64,000 nucleotides of DNA, taken from Nissolia schottii (taxonomy: Eukaryota > Streptophyta > Magnoliopsida > Fabales > Fabaceae). The stretch lies in assembly GCA_003254905.1 (NCBI GenBank), contig QANU01047209.1, forward strand, positions 506,695 to 570,694. The letters run 5' to 3'. The position numbers were made by a program, and so were the translations under genes. Positions 26,401-38,804 of the stretch are shown here, in pieces. The notes under the pieces are model-generated. The model had not been told where the DNA came from. It ran no database searches and saw only the letters and a list, made by a program, of their open reading frames with translations. Position 1 is the stretch's first letter; each line of letters opens with the position of its first letter.

Positions 26401-26974
26401 ACCTTTAAAGTGAAAGATCTCACTTTAGAAGATCTTTACCCGTCATGTATATGCATGCAGCTTGACAATCACAGAAATCAACTGATTCAGGTACAATCTT
26501 TCAAGACCTTTGTTTTCCACATGAGGTTTTGTACCCCTACTCCTGAAGACACACTGAAACATTCGCTGCTAAGTGCGTGTGTTTAGATACACAACTGATA
26601 TTGTTTATATATCCTTAATTTTTCTTGACAGCTAGAGCTCTTACTTAGTTCCGGGACTGTCTGTCTCTCCTTATTTTCATTGGTGGCTGCAATTTTCGGT
26701 ATGAACATTCCATATGCGTGGAGACATGGTCACGAATATATATTTAAATGGGTAGGTACATATATCCCTTGCAATAATATGAAAAAAAGATGTTCAAATC
26801 TTCCGAGTTCTAACCAACTTATTTTGCAAAAATGGCTGCTGCTTTTTTTCCTTCTAATTTTTTCAGTTGAAATTCATAATATTTTAGGTGGTGATTCTTA
26901 CGGGAATGGGTTGTGCATCCGTGTTTTTATCGATAGTAACTTATGCCCGACGCAAAGGCCTTCTTGGGTCCTGA
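23405..26974 (+). CDS. MRS2: Magnesium transporter, MRS2/CorA family (MRS2-2/MRS2-7-like)
   Basis: This is a homopentameric CorA-type magnesium channel of plant membranes. The exons are 23405-23653, 23761-23790, 23870-24011, 24466-24587, 25238-25312, 25545-25769, 25890-25934, 26052-26096, 26461-26490, 26632-26751 and 26888-26974. They join to 389 aa, against 394 in Arabidopsis MRS2-2. Signatures are [35 protein letters not shown], the coiled-coil stretch with [40 protein letters not shown], and the essential GMN at residues 344-346 after transmembrane segment 1 (about 327-346). Segment 2 is at about 362-382, and the protein ends KGLLGS as in MRS2-2/7. Intron 1 starts with GC instead of GT (AG|GCAATT, 23654-23655); no GT alternative keeps frame. 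Two exons are only 30 nt. Intron 8 holds a MITE. MALAS at 23405 is the likely start, since the upstream in-frame codons lack an ATG. Which paralogue it is cannot be settled. Confidence 0.94.
25460..25482. repeat. (CT)n microsatellite in MRS2 intron 5
   Basis: About eleven CT repeats lie 60 bases before the exon 6 acceptor, where they extend the pyrimidine-rich part of the intron. Confidence 0.9.
26283..26441. mobile_element. Palindromic MITE-like element in MRS2 intron 8
   Basis: This segment of about 159 bp is an almost complete inverted repeat. The arms carry GGATCATCAAAGTGA / TCACTTTGATGATCTA around the centre, then GTAAAGTGA / TCACTTTAC, then CTCTAAAG..CACTTTAG outward. RNA across it would form a long hairpin. 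It has no coding capacity, and I could not define a target duplication, so the superfamily is open. A diverged relative of one arm (GGATCCTCTAAA, GTAAAGTGGGTAATCA) may lie near 8190-8260 in a GAUT6 intron. Confidence 0.65.
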
Positions 26975-29503
26975 AATGCGTGGTGAAGATGCTTGTTGGA
27001 AGACATCATATATAAACATTACTATATTACTTGCTGTATTGTATCATGTTATATGCCTAACTGTTTGTTTTTATTTGTTTTCTTGTAACTAAATTAACCA
27101 TTAAAATCGGATACAATGGCTTTTAGTTGCCAACTGGCAAGTTGTATGCACTATTGCACTGAATAAATTTGAAAAAACTAGTTGTAAAACTCCTCTTTAT
27201 TCAGCTTTATACATTCTTGATTTGCTGACCCTACATACCTAGTAATTTTTCAATTTATTATTATTGTTGCTGTTATACTTTCTTGATTTGGCCAAACAGG
27301 AAGTCTTTTAATTAGTAATTATCTGATTTTGGAGTCCAATCCAGACTATTTGTCTGCATTTTTTTTATTGTACCATCATCCTCTCTTTTCACTGTTAATT
27401 TTTTTAAGGTGTTATTTTCGTCATATCGATTATGGGGGCAATTCCATCACCATAGGAGTTTGATGTTGTAATGCGCATGCGGCTATTAATTACAATAATA
27501 ATCATATTATTATGTTCCACGACAATCTCTGAATTTCTGCCCCATTCCCACTCCTTTTGGTCCAATGATTTTATAGTGGGTTGGTTGTGTATAATATATT
27601 ATATATATATAATAATTATTTATAAATAAAAAATAGAACTCAGACAAATGTAATTATTCATAGCATTTCTTCCCAAGAGCCATCATGTTCTTAGCAAGCA
27701 TCGAAACATGAAGACAACCCAATTCAGCATAAGCACAAGGCAAGGCCTTGTTAATGTGAACTCGGCACAGCACAATCAGAGACATACAGTGCTAACGGGA
27801 AAGTGGTGAGGGACCCCTCTGCAGTTAATAAACAAACAAGGAATATCACGTGTCACTTTGATTCTTCCATTTTTCAACAAAGCCAGTCGAATTAACTTTT
27901 TGACTTTGCCCGCAAGTCCCCAACCGAACAACCATAACTTTTTTCTTTCTTTCTTTTTTTAAAATTTTATTTTATATTTTTTCCTTTCGATTTGGTGGAT
28001 TAGCTAGGATGAGGAGGAGGATAAATCAACCTGACCAAACTTGAATGTGAAGCGAATCAATCCAACATGATTTTGCATTAATTTCTACGTGAATTTGACA
28101 ACTGCAGGTAGTGAGACACATTTATAGTGCTTATAATCAGTACAGCAAGTTTGGGCCTTGTTGGTGACGGATAATTAAAATGGGATTTTGAAAAAAAAGA
28201 TAATTAAAATAGACAAAAAGATTACGATAATAATTAAGAGAATACTTAGTATGCATTATCACTAACAATTATAATAAGAAATTGTGAAATTATATATTTA
28301 AGTACGAGAGAAAAAAAAATCAGAAATACGGAGTTGTGGGTAGTTTTGTAGTAACTTTTGAATTCTTAATGATTATCCGCGTAAAATGTGTTCATAATAA
28401 TAAATTGATGTGATGGTAGTTTATCTTATTTTTTATTTCTTAGGAATGGTTTGGATAATATATATAGAGGATGTTTATGTTCAAACCTCATAATCATTTT
28501 TGTAAAAAAAATTCTTGTTTCTTAATTAAATATGTATTGTGTATGAGATATGATATCAAATTATTCTTTATCTACTATTAAATAAAATTTTATTAGGATA
28601 TAAATTTTATGTGAATCCTATCAATTGAATGTGAGTCAACATAATACCTATCACAAAGTGAATGTATTCTCTCCATTTATTAATAATAGTTGCTTTAATT
28701 TTTTTTTTTGGATAAATTTTTAAATCAATGTTGCTTAAGTTGTAACTCAGCATCACGGAAAACAAAAAAAAGAAAGATTTACACGTCACCGGCGCTACGA
28801 TAGACCCTCCCACATGTTAGAACACACTCTTGACCCCTTATGACGCACCGTCCAGCAGTGGGGCGCATGCTAACCCGGCGCATGTTATCACAGCTAGTGA
28901 CTCCTCCCCCTCTAGCTGTCCTTGGTTGGAGTGTGAAACATGTCTTTTTTAAAATTAAAAAAAAAAAAAAAAACAGAGTCTATATATATATATTTTTTCT
29001 CAAAAAGAAAAATGAAAAAAAGAAAGACATAAGAGAGAGAGAGAGAGAGAGGGGGGCACTCGGTTTTTCGGCTTTGGGTTTCATTTCGTTCATGCTCTTA
29101 AGGACGAAGACTGTTCTCACCCTCCCTCGATTCAGATCATCCCACAACATAACGTGAACCGCCCCACTTGTGCCAAATCCACCCCCATTCACTCTCGTTC
29201 AATATTCAGAATCGTTCCCCCCCACTCAAATTCCCCAAACAACCCCTCTTTATCCCCCCCCCATACCTTCACCGATCCATATACTCTGTAGCTACCACAG
29301 GTACCCCCCCTTTCTTCTCTTTATTCCTTTGTTTCCTTCTCTCCTTTTTTCCTTCTTCTATGTGCTTCTCCGTGTTCCTCAGCTTCAATGCATTATTACA
29401 GGCGATTCTGACGAAACGGACGTAAATTTTTGGTTGCGGTGGCGCAAGCATGCACCGACTGAGGGTGGGTGTACGTGAGTGACTGATAACTGAGCTCATA
29501 AGG
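26975..29503. other. Intergenic DNA between the MRS2 and DRIP genes
   Basis: The left part holds the MRS2 3' untranslated region. A CACGTG box occurs near 27848. The segment 28780-28930 is unusually GC-rich. It is followed by an A-run, a (GA)n run at about 29032-29052, and CT- and C-rich stretches up to about 29360 that probably form the promoter and 5' untranslated region of the DRIP gene. No other gene is supported. Confidence 0.45.
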
Positions 29504-32500
29504 ATGGCGAATAAACAGGTGGTGAAGGTGAGTAGGGAAACAATTGCGGCATGCATGACTTGCCCGCTCTGCAACAAGCTCTTCAGGGAGGCCACCACCA
29601 TATCCGAATGCCTTCACACGTGTAAGCACTTGCAAATCCCTAGAATTTTTTCCCCTAATTTTTTCATTTTTTTTTGCATTCTTGGTGATTGATTCTCCAT
29701 GTGGGTTTCGTTTTGCCTCTTTTCCTGGTGGGAAGGGGGTTATTTCGTAATTTAACACTTGTCAATATTTATTTTTTTCCTTCTTTTACTCTCTCTCTCT
29801 CTCTCTATGAAACGCAACGAGGACGTGAATGCTAGAGTTGTAGTAATGTCAGCTAGATGATAGGTGCTGTAAAGGTGTTTGAACTTTTGACCACAAACTG
29901 CGACTGTTTCATTTTTAGTTGAACCACTTCCACCTTCATCTTCCCTACTCTTTACCTGATGCAACTCTAGTTAGTCTCGTGCCACCACCGGCCATATACA
30001 TTACTATTATATTTTGCAATTATTTCCTATTTACATTTTGGACCTTGCAAAAATATTCCTGCTGGTGTTTCTTGTTTTCTCATTTTAACCGTTAATTGCT
30101 GCTCTCGTTACTTACATTTTGCTTGCAATATTTCGAACGTCCTACTACCTACCAGATACTCTAAGCAGATTTAACTCTTTAGTTTGCAGGAAGTGCATTT
30201 ATGATAAAATTACAGATGAGGAATTGGACTGCTGTCCAGTATGCGAGATTGATTTGGGTTGTGTTCCACTGGAAAAACTAAGGTCAGCCCCCTCTGCCTT
30301 TGACACATCAATTCCCAAGTCACCCTTCTCCATTGTCAAATTACTGCATGGTCATAGAGTGTTATGCTGGAAATGACGCCTTAGCTTTAAGTGATGGTTC
30401 GTCCCTATGTGGGAAGATTAAATGCCATTCTATGCGTGTTCAGGACAATATTCAGCATTCCGCTTCATGACGACATAGGAATTTCTATTCTCTATTTCTG
30501 CTTTTCCTTTAAAATGGCAAAAAGGAAAATTAAAATGCCCTCTGTTATGCTTTAGCTTTTAAGTTTTTTTTTTTTTTTTTTTTGGGTCAAGCCACCGTAT
30601 TTAATGTGATACAAAACGCTGCTAAAAATAGAGATACAACTACACAAATAGAACCTTTCTTTGAAAAATAAATTATATTTTTTATTTGTGTAGACATGCA
30701 CTATAAAGCTGCCGAATATTGCTGATCTTTCAACATTTGTTGAACATGTCCAAGGGGAAGAAAAAAGAAATTAAAAATCTGTCATAGATCATACTGCAAT
30801 GACCTGCAAGAATGAGGATGGCTTTTGCTAATAACTTCGATTTTGTTACTTTGTAAAATCTAACTTGAGAAGGCTCTACTCTCTGCATGAGCAATTTGCC
30901 ATGATAATACATGCATGTGAACTATGTATGCAAGGAAATAATATGCATTCAATTTGACATCTTCTGATAATTTAGCTGATGAAATATTTATATATAGTAA
31001 TGCTGATAGTTTTTTTTCAAAAATTTTCTTGACAAGGATATATTATGTCTAATAATATATAGCATAACAAATGCATGGTATTTAATAAAATTAATGTAAC
31101 AGTAGCCAGCAACAACTATGTATACTGCTACCTGATTTCCTTTAATACATTTTCATTTGAACTATTAGTTGGAATCAGAATAAGGATGAATAGCGTAAAA
31201 AAATGTTATTGTTCAATCCTCAGATGAAATGACTGACATTGTTGACCACAATTAGACACAGTTGTTTTCTTTGATAATGTTTAAATTTAAATTTATTATT
31301 TTTCCTTTATCTTCAGAAAGAAGAATTCATTTATTTTGAGTAATGAGTGAGGATATATTGTCTGCAGACCTCACCCAAAATTGATGTATTTATACTATTA
31401 AAAAAGGATCTTGATTATAAAATGACAGCAAGAACTGTGGGACTTAAGAGCCAATGGTGCTGAACTTGGATTGAAGAATACCGATTATGATAAGTGAATT
31501 GATGAACTTTCCGTAGTTGCATGCTAAGTTGCACACCTCATTTTCTGATTACCAGGCCAGACCACTATTGGCAAGATGTAAGGGCCAAAGTTTTCCCCTT
31601 AAAGGGAAGAAAGGTCAAAGCACCTGAAGCTGTCCCCTCTGTACCATTACCAGCTAGAAGAAAGGAGAGATCTCTTTCATCTTTAGTGGTCAGCACTCCA
31701 AGGGTATCTACACAAGCAACCTTGACGGGGAGAAGAACAAAACCTACTAGAAAGGCTAGTGGTCTGCGGTCCTCCAGTTTTTCCATTGAAAAGCCCATTA
31801 AGAAAGAGGAAGAATTACAAGAAGACCGTCGAGAGTTTTCAATCTCACCTGACGCATCAAATAAGTTTGCTCAAAATACTGGACAGGTTGTAGGAGAAAC
31901 AATCTGGCTCTTCTCCATTAGCTCATTATATATTGTTTATGTATTTGTTATCTCAGTTCATTTGATTTCCTAGATTATATTGGCATTAATTTACTTATAA
32001 TAGTATGCTTGATTTTTTTTCTTGGCACAGAGTTCACCCCCTTGTGAGGGCAGTCAATCCTTACCCAATAAAGGAACAGAGAATGGTGCTGAAACATGGG
32101 ATGCAAAACTAGATCTCTGGAAACCTTTGAATTGTTTAGTAGAGGTTGCAAGTAGGAGTAAATCTTTCAAGTCAAGTGTGCAAGGGTCTGATGCTAAAGT
32201 AGAATCTGTTCAAGTAAATGAGAGTGACTCTCAAGTTCAGAAAACCAAAATTAAGGAAAATAAACGCAAGGGGAAAGTTGAGGATGAAAAGATTAGCACT
32301 TGTCCTGTCTCTTCAGATACAGCTAAACCCAATAAATTGCGCAGAGTTCGCCGTAAGAAGGAACCTGCTTTTGGAGAGTCAGGCATATCACCCCAAGCTG
32401 TGTTGGATTCTAACAGCAGCAAACACTTGAGGACTGGTCCAATTTGGTTCTCCTTAGTAGCTTCTGAGAACCAGTGAGATATCATAACTTTGAAATTTAA

Positions 32501-34907
32501 ATTAAAAATTTTTATTTTGAAATCATGTGCATATTAAATATGTTCTATTAATCTCTTTTTTGGGGATATTTCCGTATTAACTAATGTCATACTAATGTTT
32601 CAGGGAAGGAGATGCACCCTTGCCTCAAATTCCAGCAAGTTATGTGAGAATAAAGTAAGTTCCTTCTGACATTTTGCACCTGTGTTGACACTGTTTATTG
32701 CTTTGGGTTTGATTTATTGCATGCTTTTAAAATAGGAATATCATGCTTGGAGCAATGTAGGACATCTATTTTTCTCCTACATTAACCCTCTCTCCATATA
32801 GTAAATTTCGCACAACATATTGAATGATAGAAAGAGTCAATGACTTTGACCTTTCACTACTTTTGCTTCAGCATAATGACTTAGCATTCCCTTAATCATA
32901 CCAAGGAGAATAAATTTTTCACGTCTTATTATATTATTATAAACATGTGCTAAAAATGCAAAACTTGCTATTTTTTTTAATATAAAAAGGTTTTTTTTGT
33001 GCTGCTTCTAAAGCATTTCTTATTGAGCTCTAAATGCAAATCTTAAAAGATTCTAGTTGGACCTCCCATTTTGTCTCCAGGTCTTCCACAATAAGAGAAT
33101 TTACCTTTTTTGTTGGCAAATGGCAATTTAGATTATGGTATTTACTTGCTATCACTCAGATACGTTTATTTCCCAGATCTCACCCATTCCATGTTATCCT
33201 CCATTATTTGTCATGCTTCAGATTGGGGGCCATAATTGGGTAGGTCTTGGGACAGGCCAACTCTCTCTCTATATTTACTCCATTTATACTTTTTGCCTTG
33301 TTTCTTCACGTCAGACTCTAGTGCAATGAGGACCATCCTTTATCCTTGTGGATAACATGACTAATATATTTGTTCTTACATGAGAAATAAACAAGGAAAC
33401 TGAAGTTCAATAAAGAAAAATCTCAACCAAAGAAATGGGCCATGAGTGGGGCAAATGATTGGCTATTTGGAATTTAAAGTATGCCTATTTTCCCCAAAGC
33501 TACAGACATACATAGATGCTTCTTTTTTATCTTTATTTTTTTCCATGAATACATGTATCCATATGATATCTCTCTAGATTAGTCTTTCTGAGAAACTTCT
33601 TTTCAAGTTTTCATAGCCAAGGAAGTGGAAGAATGTATATATGTGTGTATTACCTATACTAAAGATTTCATATAAACTCTGCCAAGTACACGCCTTCCAT
33701 AATATTATTAGAATAAAAAATATGAAAAACACCTATAACTCCTCTTTTTCACTTTTAGAATAAAGTATTCATGTAGTCAATTGCAAATCCAAAATTGCGA
33801 AAGGAAGAAATATGAGATTTTGCATACATCAACTGTATTGATTGTGAATTCAAGAGCATTTAAACTTCTAAAGAATAAAGTCCAGGCTTTTGATAAGGAT
33901 CTGCGAAATGAAATAACAATTGTAAGCTTTTTCTATATCATACATACTAGCGGGCTATTGTCTATCAATTTTAAATGGTTTCTTCGAGCTGTTAGATGAC
34001 AGAAACATGCTTGAGAAGTAATTTTTGCTCTCTTTGCTGCTGCTAAAGCTTCCTAAAATGTAGAGATCTAATTTAACCAGAATATGATATCCTGTTGATT
34101 TTAAATTTTTCCTCTGTTTATTCACAGGGATGGAAGCGTGCCTGTATCATTTATCCAAAAATACCTAGCGAAGAAACTGGAGCTAACCAGTGAAGCAGAG
34201 GTAACTCTCTCCTTTTATAATGTATCTAAGAGAGATTGATGTATTTGGGAATATTTGGGAATAACTCAGCCTGGAAGTTGTTGATGTCTTGTTTGTTTTT
34301 TCCCAAGCATAATTTTTCCTTAGGAGGTATGTTAGTTAAACACAATTTGCAAACTAGTGACTCACAACACAGAAGTGGGCAATGATTTTGATGGAGAAAA
34401 AGGATAGAGGAAAAAGGAGGGAAGAAAAGAATGGTGTTGATTGATGTATGTGGGTTATGTGAGGGAACTATCATGTGCAAGTAACTTCTTCGTTAACCCT
34501 CTTCTGTTTCTTTATGAGCCAAATTAATAGTCTACTTCATTAAAGTATTCACAATTTGATTGTCTTTAAAGTATTTCTACTTGCCTTAAAGCTCTTGGCA
34601 TGTTGCATCATTAGAAGACAGTAAGCAGAAACTTGAACTGCACCACTCATTTCATGTTTTTTGTTCTAATTGTTTCAAAATATAGCAGAGGTGCTAGTTT
34701 GCATGCTGCTCACTCTGTTGATACTTTTTACAGGTTGAGATTAAATGTATGGGGCAGCCAGTGCTCCCTACACTGCGGCTACATAATTTGGTTGAGTTGT
34801 GGCTGGATACGGCGTCCACGTCGCAGCGAGTTCCAGCAACCATTGGGTCTTCGGCAAAGGATTTTGTCATGGTCCTGGCCTATGCTCGGAAGGTCCCACA
34901 CCCTTGA
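29504..34907 (+). CDS. DRIP2: E3 ubiquitin-protein ligase, DRIP2-like (RING plus ubiquitin-like C-terminus)
   Basis: This matches DREB2A-interacting proteins, nuclear RING E3 ligases that mark the drought regulator DREB2A for degradation. The exons are 29504-29621, 30183-30282, 31556-31886, 32031-32473, 32604-32654, 34128-34200 and 34734-34907. All introns are GT-AG, and the joined frame is open for 429 aa against about 420 in Arabidopsis DRIP2. A C3HC4 RING covers residues of about 20-59 (CPLCNKLFREAT, SECLHTFCRKC, CCPVC), cut by intron 1 between His and the fourth ligand. PDHYWQDVRAKVFPLKGRK follows. The middle is a long, low-complexity, Lys/Ser-rich region with basic clusters (KLRRVRRKKE) that could serve nuclear import. 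The C-terminal 80 residues (SYVRIKDGSVPVSFIQKYL, LRLHNLVELWLDT, KDFVMVLAYARK) match the RAWUL-like domain of PCGF/DRIP proteins. No defect is seen. The substrate is assigned by homology only. Confidence 0.94.
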
Positions 34908-37301
34908 TCATGGTTCCCCCTCCATTTCACATTTTTAATGCACCTTGAAAATCATCATCACTGCATAAGCATTTCCCCACCTGCATGCAAACTTAATATG
35001 CCTTCATCTGTCACCATGTTGCCAAAAGCAGCAATATCTTGGAGGATAAGAAGCGCCAAATAAATTATAAAGAAAATCCCCTCCATAAATGCATATCCTT
35101 CTGCCATTAGTGTGCCATGCTGATCTGCATGGTTGGCCTTTGTAATCATCATTACATCCTGATTTTTCAAGTGTGTTCTTTTTTTCTTTTCCTTTTCCAT
35201 TCGTTTAGTCGAATAATTTGAAGTGCACATGTGACTTAGATACAAGTAGCTACAGGCCACCATGCGTGATTAGAAGAGATTATTTATTGCTAATTTGACA
35301 TTTTATTCAAGAGGATTTTTTTTTTCTCTAATTCTTTTCGTTCGGTTTTTTCTTTAGCATGTCACAAAGAAAATCCTTGCTATTTTGGGTTATTGTTACT
35401 GTCGTGTTAAAGAGCATTATCTGATCTGATAATATACTATATCTGATGATATGATTACTGAATTTTTTTTAGATATATGATTGCTGAAATTGGCTCTTTC
35501 AAATCCACTCATATGATGTAGCTTTGTTTTTCCTTTCCTGCAGTATCCAAAAAAAATAGAGAAGTCCACTCGTTACAGCACATAAAAAAGGCCCCAACTA
35601 CACGTGCACTTTAAATCTTGATAACAAGTGGTTTATAATCTCTAACGGTTTTGCCGGCCATAAATTAAATTTTCAGTTCCATTAAAAAACAAATATTCAA
35701 GTACAGTGTAAACTTTTTTCATAAAACAATAAGAAATGATCTTATAGACTGAAAGGAAAATTGGTCTACTGTGCAGAAGTTGAATTAAACAGAATTGAAA
35801 GGCTTCATTTACCATCAATCGGTCGTTGAGACTTTTAGTCAAGGTATCAGCTCCAGTTTTCCCCTCTCATTTGTTATTGGCGTAAACACCCTCCGAACTC
35901 AGAAAGGAAAATGAGTCACGTTCAAAGGATGCCTTTGATTTACAATTCTCTGAATTCAGTAATAGATGCTTGTATTACCCATTGCCCATTTGTGTCTATT
36001 TTTTGGTTTATGGACAGAACGTGTAAAGACACTATGTAATGCCAAATTGGATCGCAGGCATTGCCCATTTAAAGTAAAATATACGAAATTTAACAATATA
36101 TATACACTGACTAAGTCAGGAGGTGTCACTGAATTGGCAGGAAGGAACTTCACTTACTATTCAAAAATTGCCGGAAACACCTTTTGACTAGACTCAAGGT
36201 GAGGCAATAGAACATGAAAATACCTCATCTCGTAGTCTTTTAAAGAAAGTATAGATTTAGTATAGTATGAAATCAATATAGTCCTCTCAATCGGGTCAGA
36301 GTGTTTGTGTGTGTAACAAAAAGCAGGTTAAAGATCCATCAAGGGAGAAGGGACGTACCCCTGAACCATGAGTGCAACATGCAGAAATTTAAGGATTGTT
36401 TGGTTTTTACTTTTATATCTTGTTTTCAGAATTGTAAAAGAAATAGTGAAAGAAAACACGTTATTTCTTTTACAAAATTTTAAAAACAAAAAATACCCAA
36501 AAAGCTGGCTAGTGCAACAGAGATGATGGATTGTTTTCCCGTTAATCCACTAGACTGCTAAACTTTTGCTCGTCCAGTCATTTGCATTCCATTCAATAAA
36601 ACACACCAAATTGTGAACATACACAAAATTACAAGACAATTTTCTTCATATTCGAGGGAATACCGACACGTATTTACTACATTAAGAAGAAGGTTAGTAT
36701 TCTGCTCAGTCAAATGTAAATCATCTGTTCATCTAATAACAGATTGACCCAGATTAGCAAAATCTTATGGAACTTTAATCCAATGGTTTTAGAAAACTTA
36801 CATCCATATCATGCATCTATAAGGTTTTTATGGTTCATTTCGGTTCTCACAAACAAACCAGACATTTCGTATGTAAATATCTAAGCAAGACATAGGCACT
36901 TCACTAGAGATTACTGAAAAGCATGGACGTTCCTTTGTTCTGTTTTTGCCTCCTCCAACTGTTTGGCACCACTTTCGGGACTTCACTCACATGGGAGACT
37001 AAACAAGGCTATGCTCCATCACAGAATAACACGTGCAGGTCGCATCTCAAATCAAAGTCACATTTAAGCAGGGCCACCACTAAAAAGCAAACACTTTGCC
37101 TCCAATGCAAACTCCAAATATTTTGGGTCATGATGTTAGAATTCATCAATGGCATAGTTGCAGCCATTGTTGTGCAGCAGCAGAAACCAGAAAACAGAAA
37201 AGATAGAGATGGAACAGAGAAAAGAATAGCACACAACTCATGGAGCCTGGGGGAGATTGAATTGGAATTATCATTGTTGATTTAATTGATGGAGATACAG
37301 A

Positions 37302-37304
<3 letters not shown>

Positions 37305-37347
<43 letters not shown>
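37305..37347. repeat. (GT)n microsatellite
   Basis: About 21 uninterrupted GT dinucleotides are present, a likely polymorphic marker in intergenic DNA. Confidence 0.95.
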
Positions 37348-37348
<1 letters not shown>

Positions 37349-38296
37349 CGTGTGTGGTTAGATTAGGAATGCTAAATCATAACTAACTCAAAGGCTTGGT
37401 AACTGAAATAACAGATATAACAGATTTTCAGATTTGGTTTGTTGGTTTTGGGTTGCTGTGCAAGCAAGCTAGGCTGTTAGCCTTTCTCTTGTAATACATG
37501 ATGCCATGATGGAATATATGTTCTCTATTATCGCGGTTTTGGTCACCCCAAAGTGTAGAATAAAAAACAGAATATAGCTTCTTACACAACTATATGAGAA
37601 GGTACGATTAAAATGTAAATGTACAGAAATTTGGATGACCCAATCTTAACAAGATGATGGAATATGCAAATGTGAAGAGATGTACAAGCAAGTGTACCTA
37701 ACATCTTTAAAACAAACTTAGAGTCAAGCCCCCTTTTAGTCTGTAAAAGATACATCTGTTGTATCACTTTAGTTCCAGAGCCATTAATCTCATCAATTCA
37801 GGTCGACATAGTTTAAATTCCCAGCAATTTAATTCCTTCATTCATTATAGGTCAGTACTGTTTAGGAAAACTTGGCATGATATCATAAATTCAAATCTTG
37901 AAGATTGGTATTGACAATTTTAAGGCAAACATCAGATATTTGAACATGATGACCCTAAAGTATTGAAATATAATCAGCTTTCAGTATTCAAATGTTATGA
38001 TATCATGCAAGCTTCTGAACTAAAGTATTGAAGATTTGAGCTGAGATTAAATTGGCAAAATTAATCCTCAAAAGCCTAAAGTTAATAAAAGATGTATCTT
38101 TCATGAACTGAAAAGACGATTCCACACTTTTCAATATAATGACATGCCTTCTGCCATTACAGTGAGAACTAATGAAGTTAAAAAAATCACTGACTCCTCA
38201 GTTCAACCAAAACGAAACCTACCTACATTTGAGAACTTGCATAGAATGACCAAATACCAACCTATTACTATGCAAAAGCAAATAAAACCAAACCAG

Positions 38297-38400
38297 CAAC
38301 AACAACCTGAGTCTTGACTCACCAATCATTAGGTGAATTGGCTACATGAATCATAGAACAACATACGGGGTCATATTGTTCTATAGTAATCCATGTAATA
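38297..38400. repeat. Dispersed stem-loop repeat (SINE-like), copy 2
   Basis: The order AGCAACAACAACC, a stem-loop (CTCACC..AGGTGA), then TTGGCTACATGAATCA and ATTGTTCTAT, follows the same plan as the copy near 5671 in the GAUT6 intron. It lies 3' of the PRA1 gene, possibly within its transcript. The limits are approximate. Confidence 0.5.
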
Positions 38401-38804
38401 AAGATTGGAAAAAGTTTTAAATCAGCTACCAAAACAAAATCAAATCAAACAAGTGATACATTGAAATTGGAACTCAAAATACACACAGTAAACCTTTCAA
38501 ATTTATCCAAGAATTTACAAATGGAAAATCCCTCCTAGCATTAGCAAGCAAGTTGAGGAAAGAAAGAAGTTCTAATCCATATAAGAAAAGCCACTATACA
38601 CCATTTGTCTCATAACAACAACTCGTCCTATATCAAGAATGAATGCATGAACATATAATCATCTCCCTGTAACCAATTTTGCTATATAAAAAATAAAAAA
38701 AAAACCACGGTGTCATAAATTTCCACAAAACCAAATGTAAGCAATTGTGACAAAAAACAAAGCAAAACATTGAACAAAATCATATCAACCAGTCATCCAT
38801 TCAC

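Larger units (their letters stand above)
34908..38804. other. Intergenic DNA, no gene supported
   Basis: These 3.9 kb hold the DRIP 3' untranslated region at the left and the PRA1 3' region at the right. The middle is AT-rich. A 120-codon plus frame at 36923-37285 and overlapping minus frames have no recognisable domain and are not called. A GT microsatellite and a dispersed repeat copy are listed separately. Confidence 0.4.

Noticed and set aside
36923-37285. 120-codon plus frame and an overlapping minus frame with a hydrophobic start
   Set aside because: No domain, no splice partners and low complexity. The frames on both strands look like chance.
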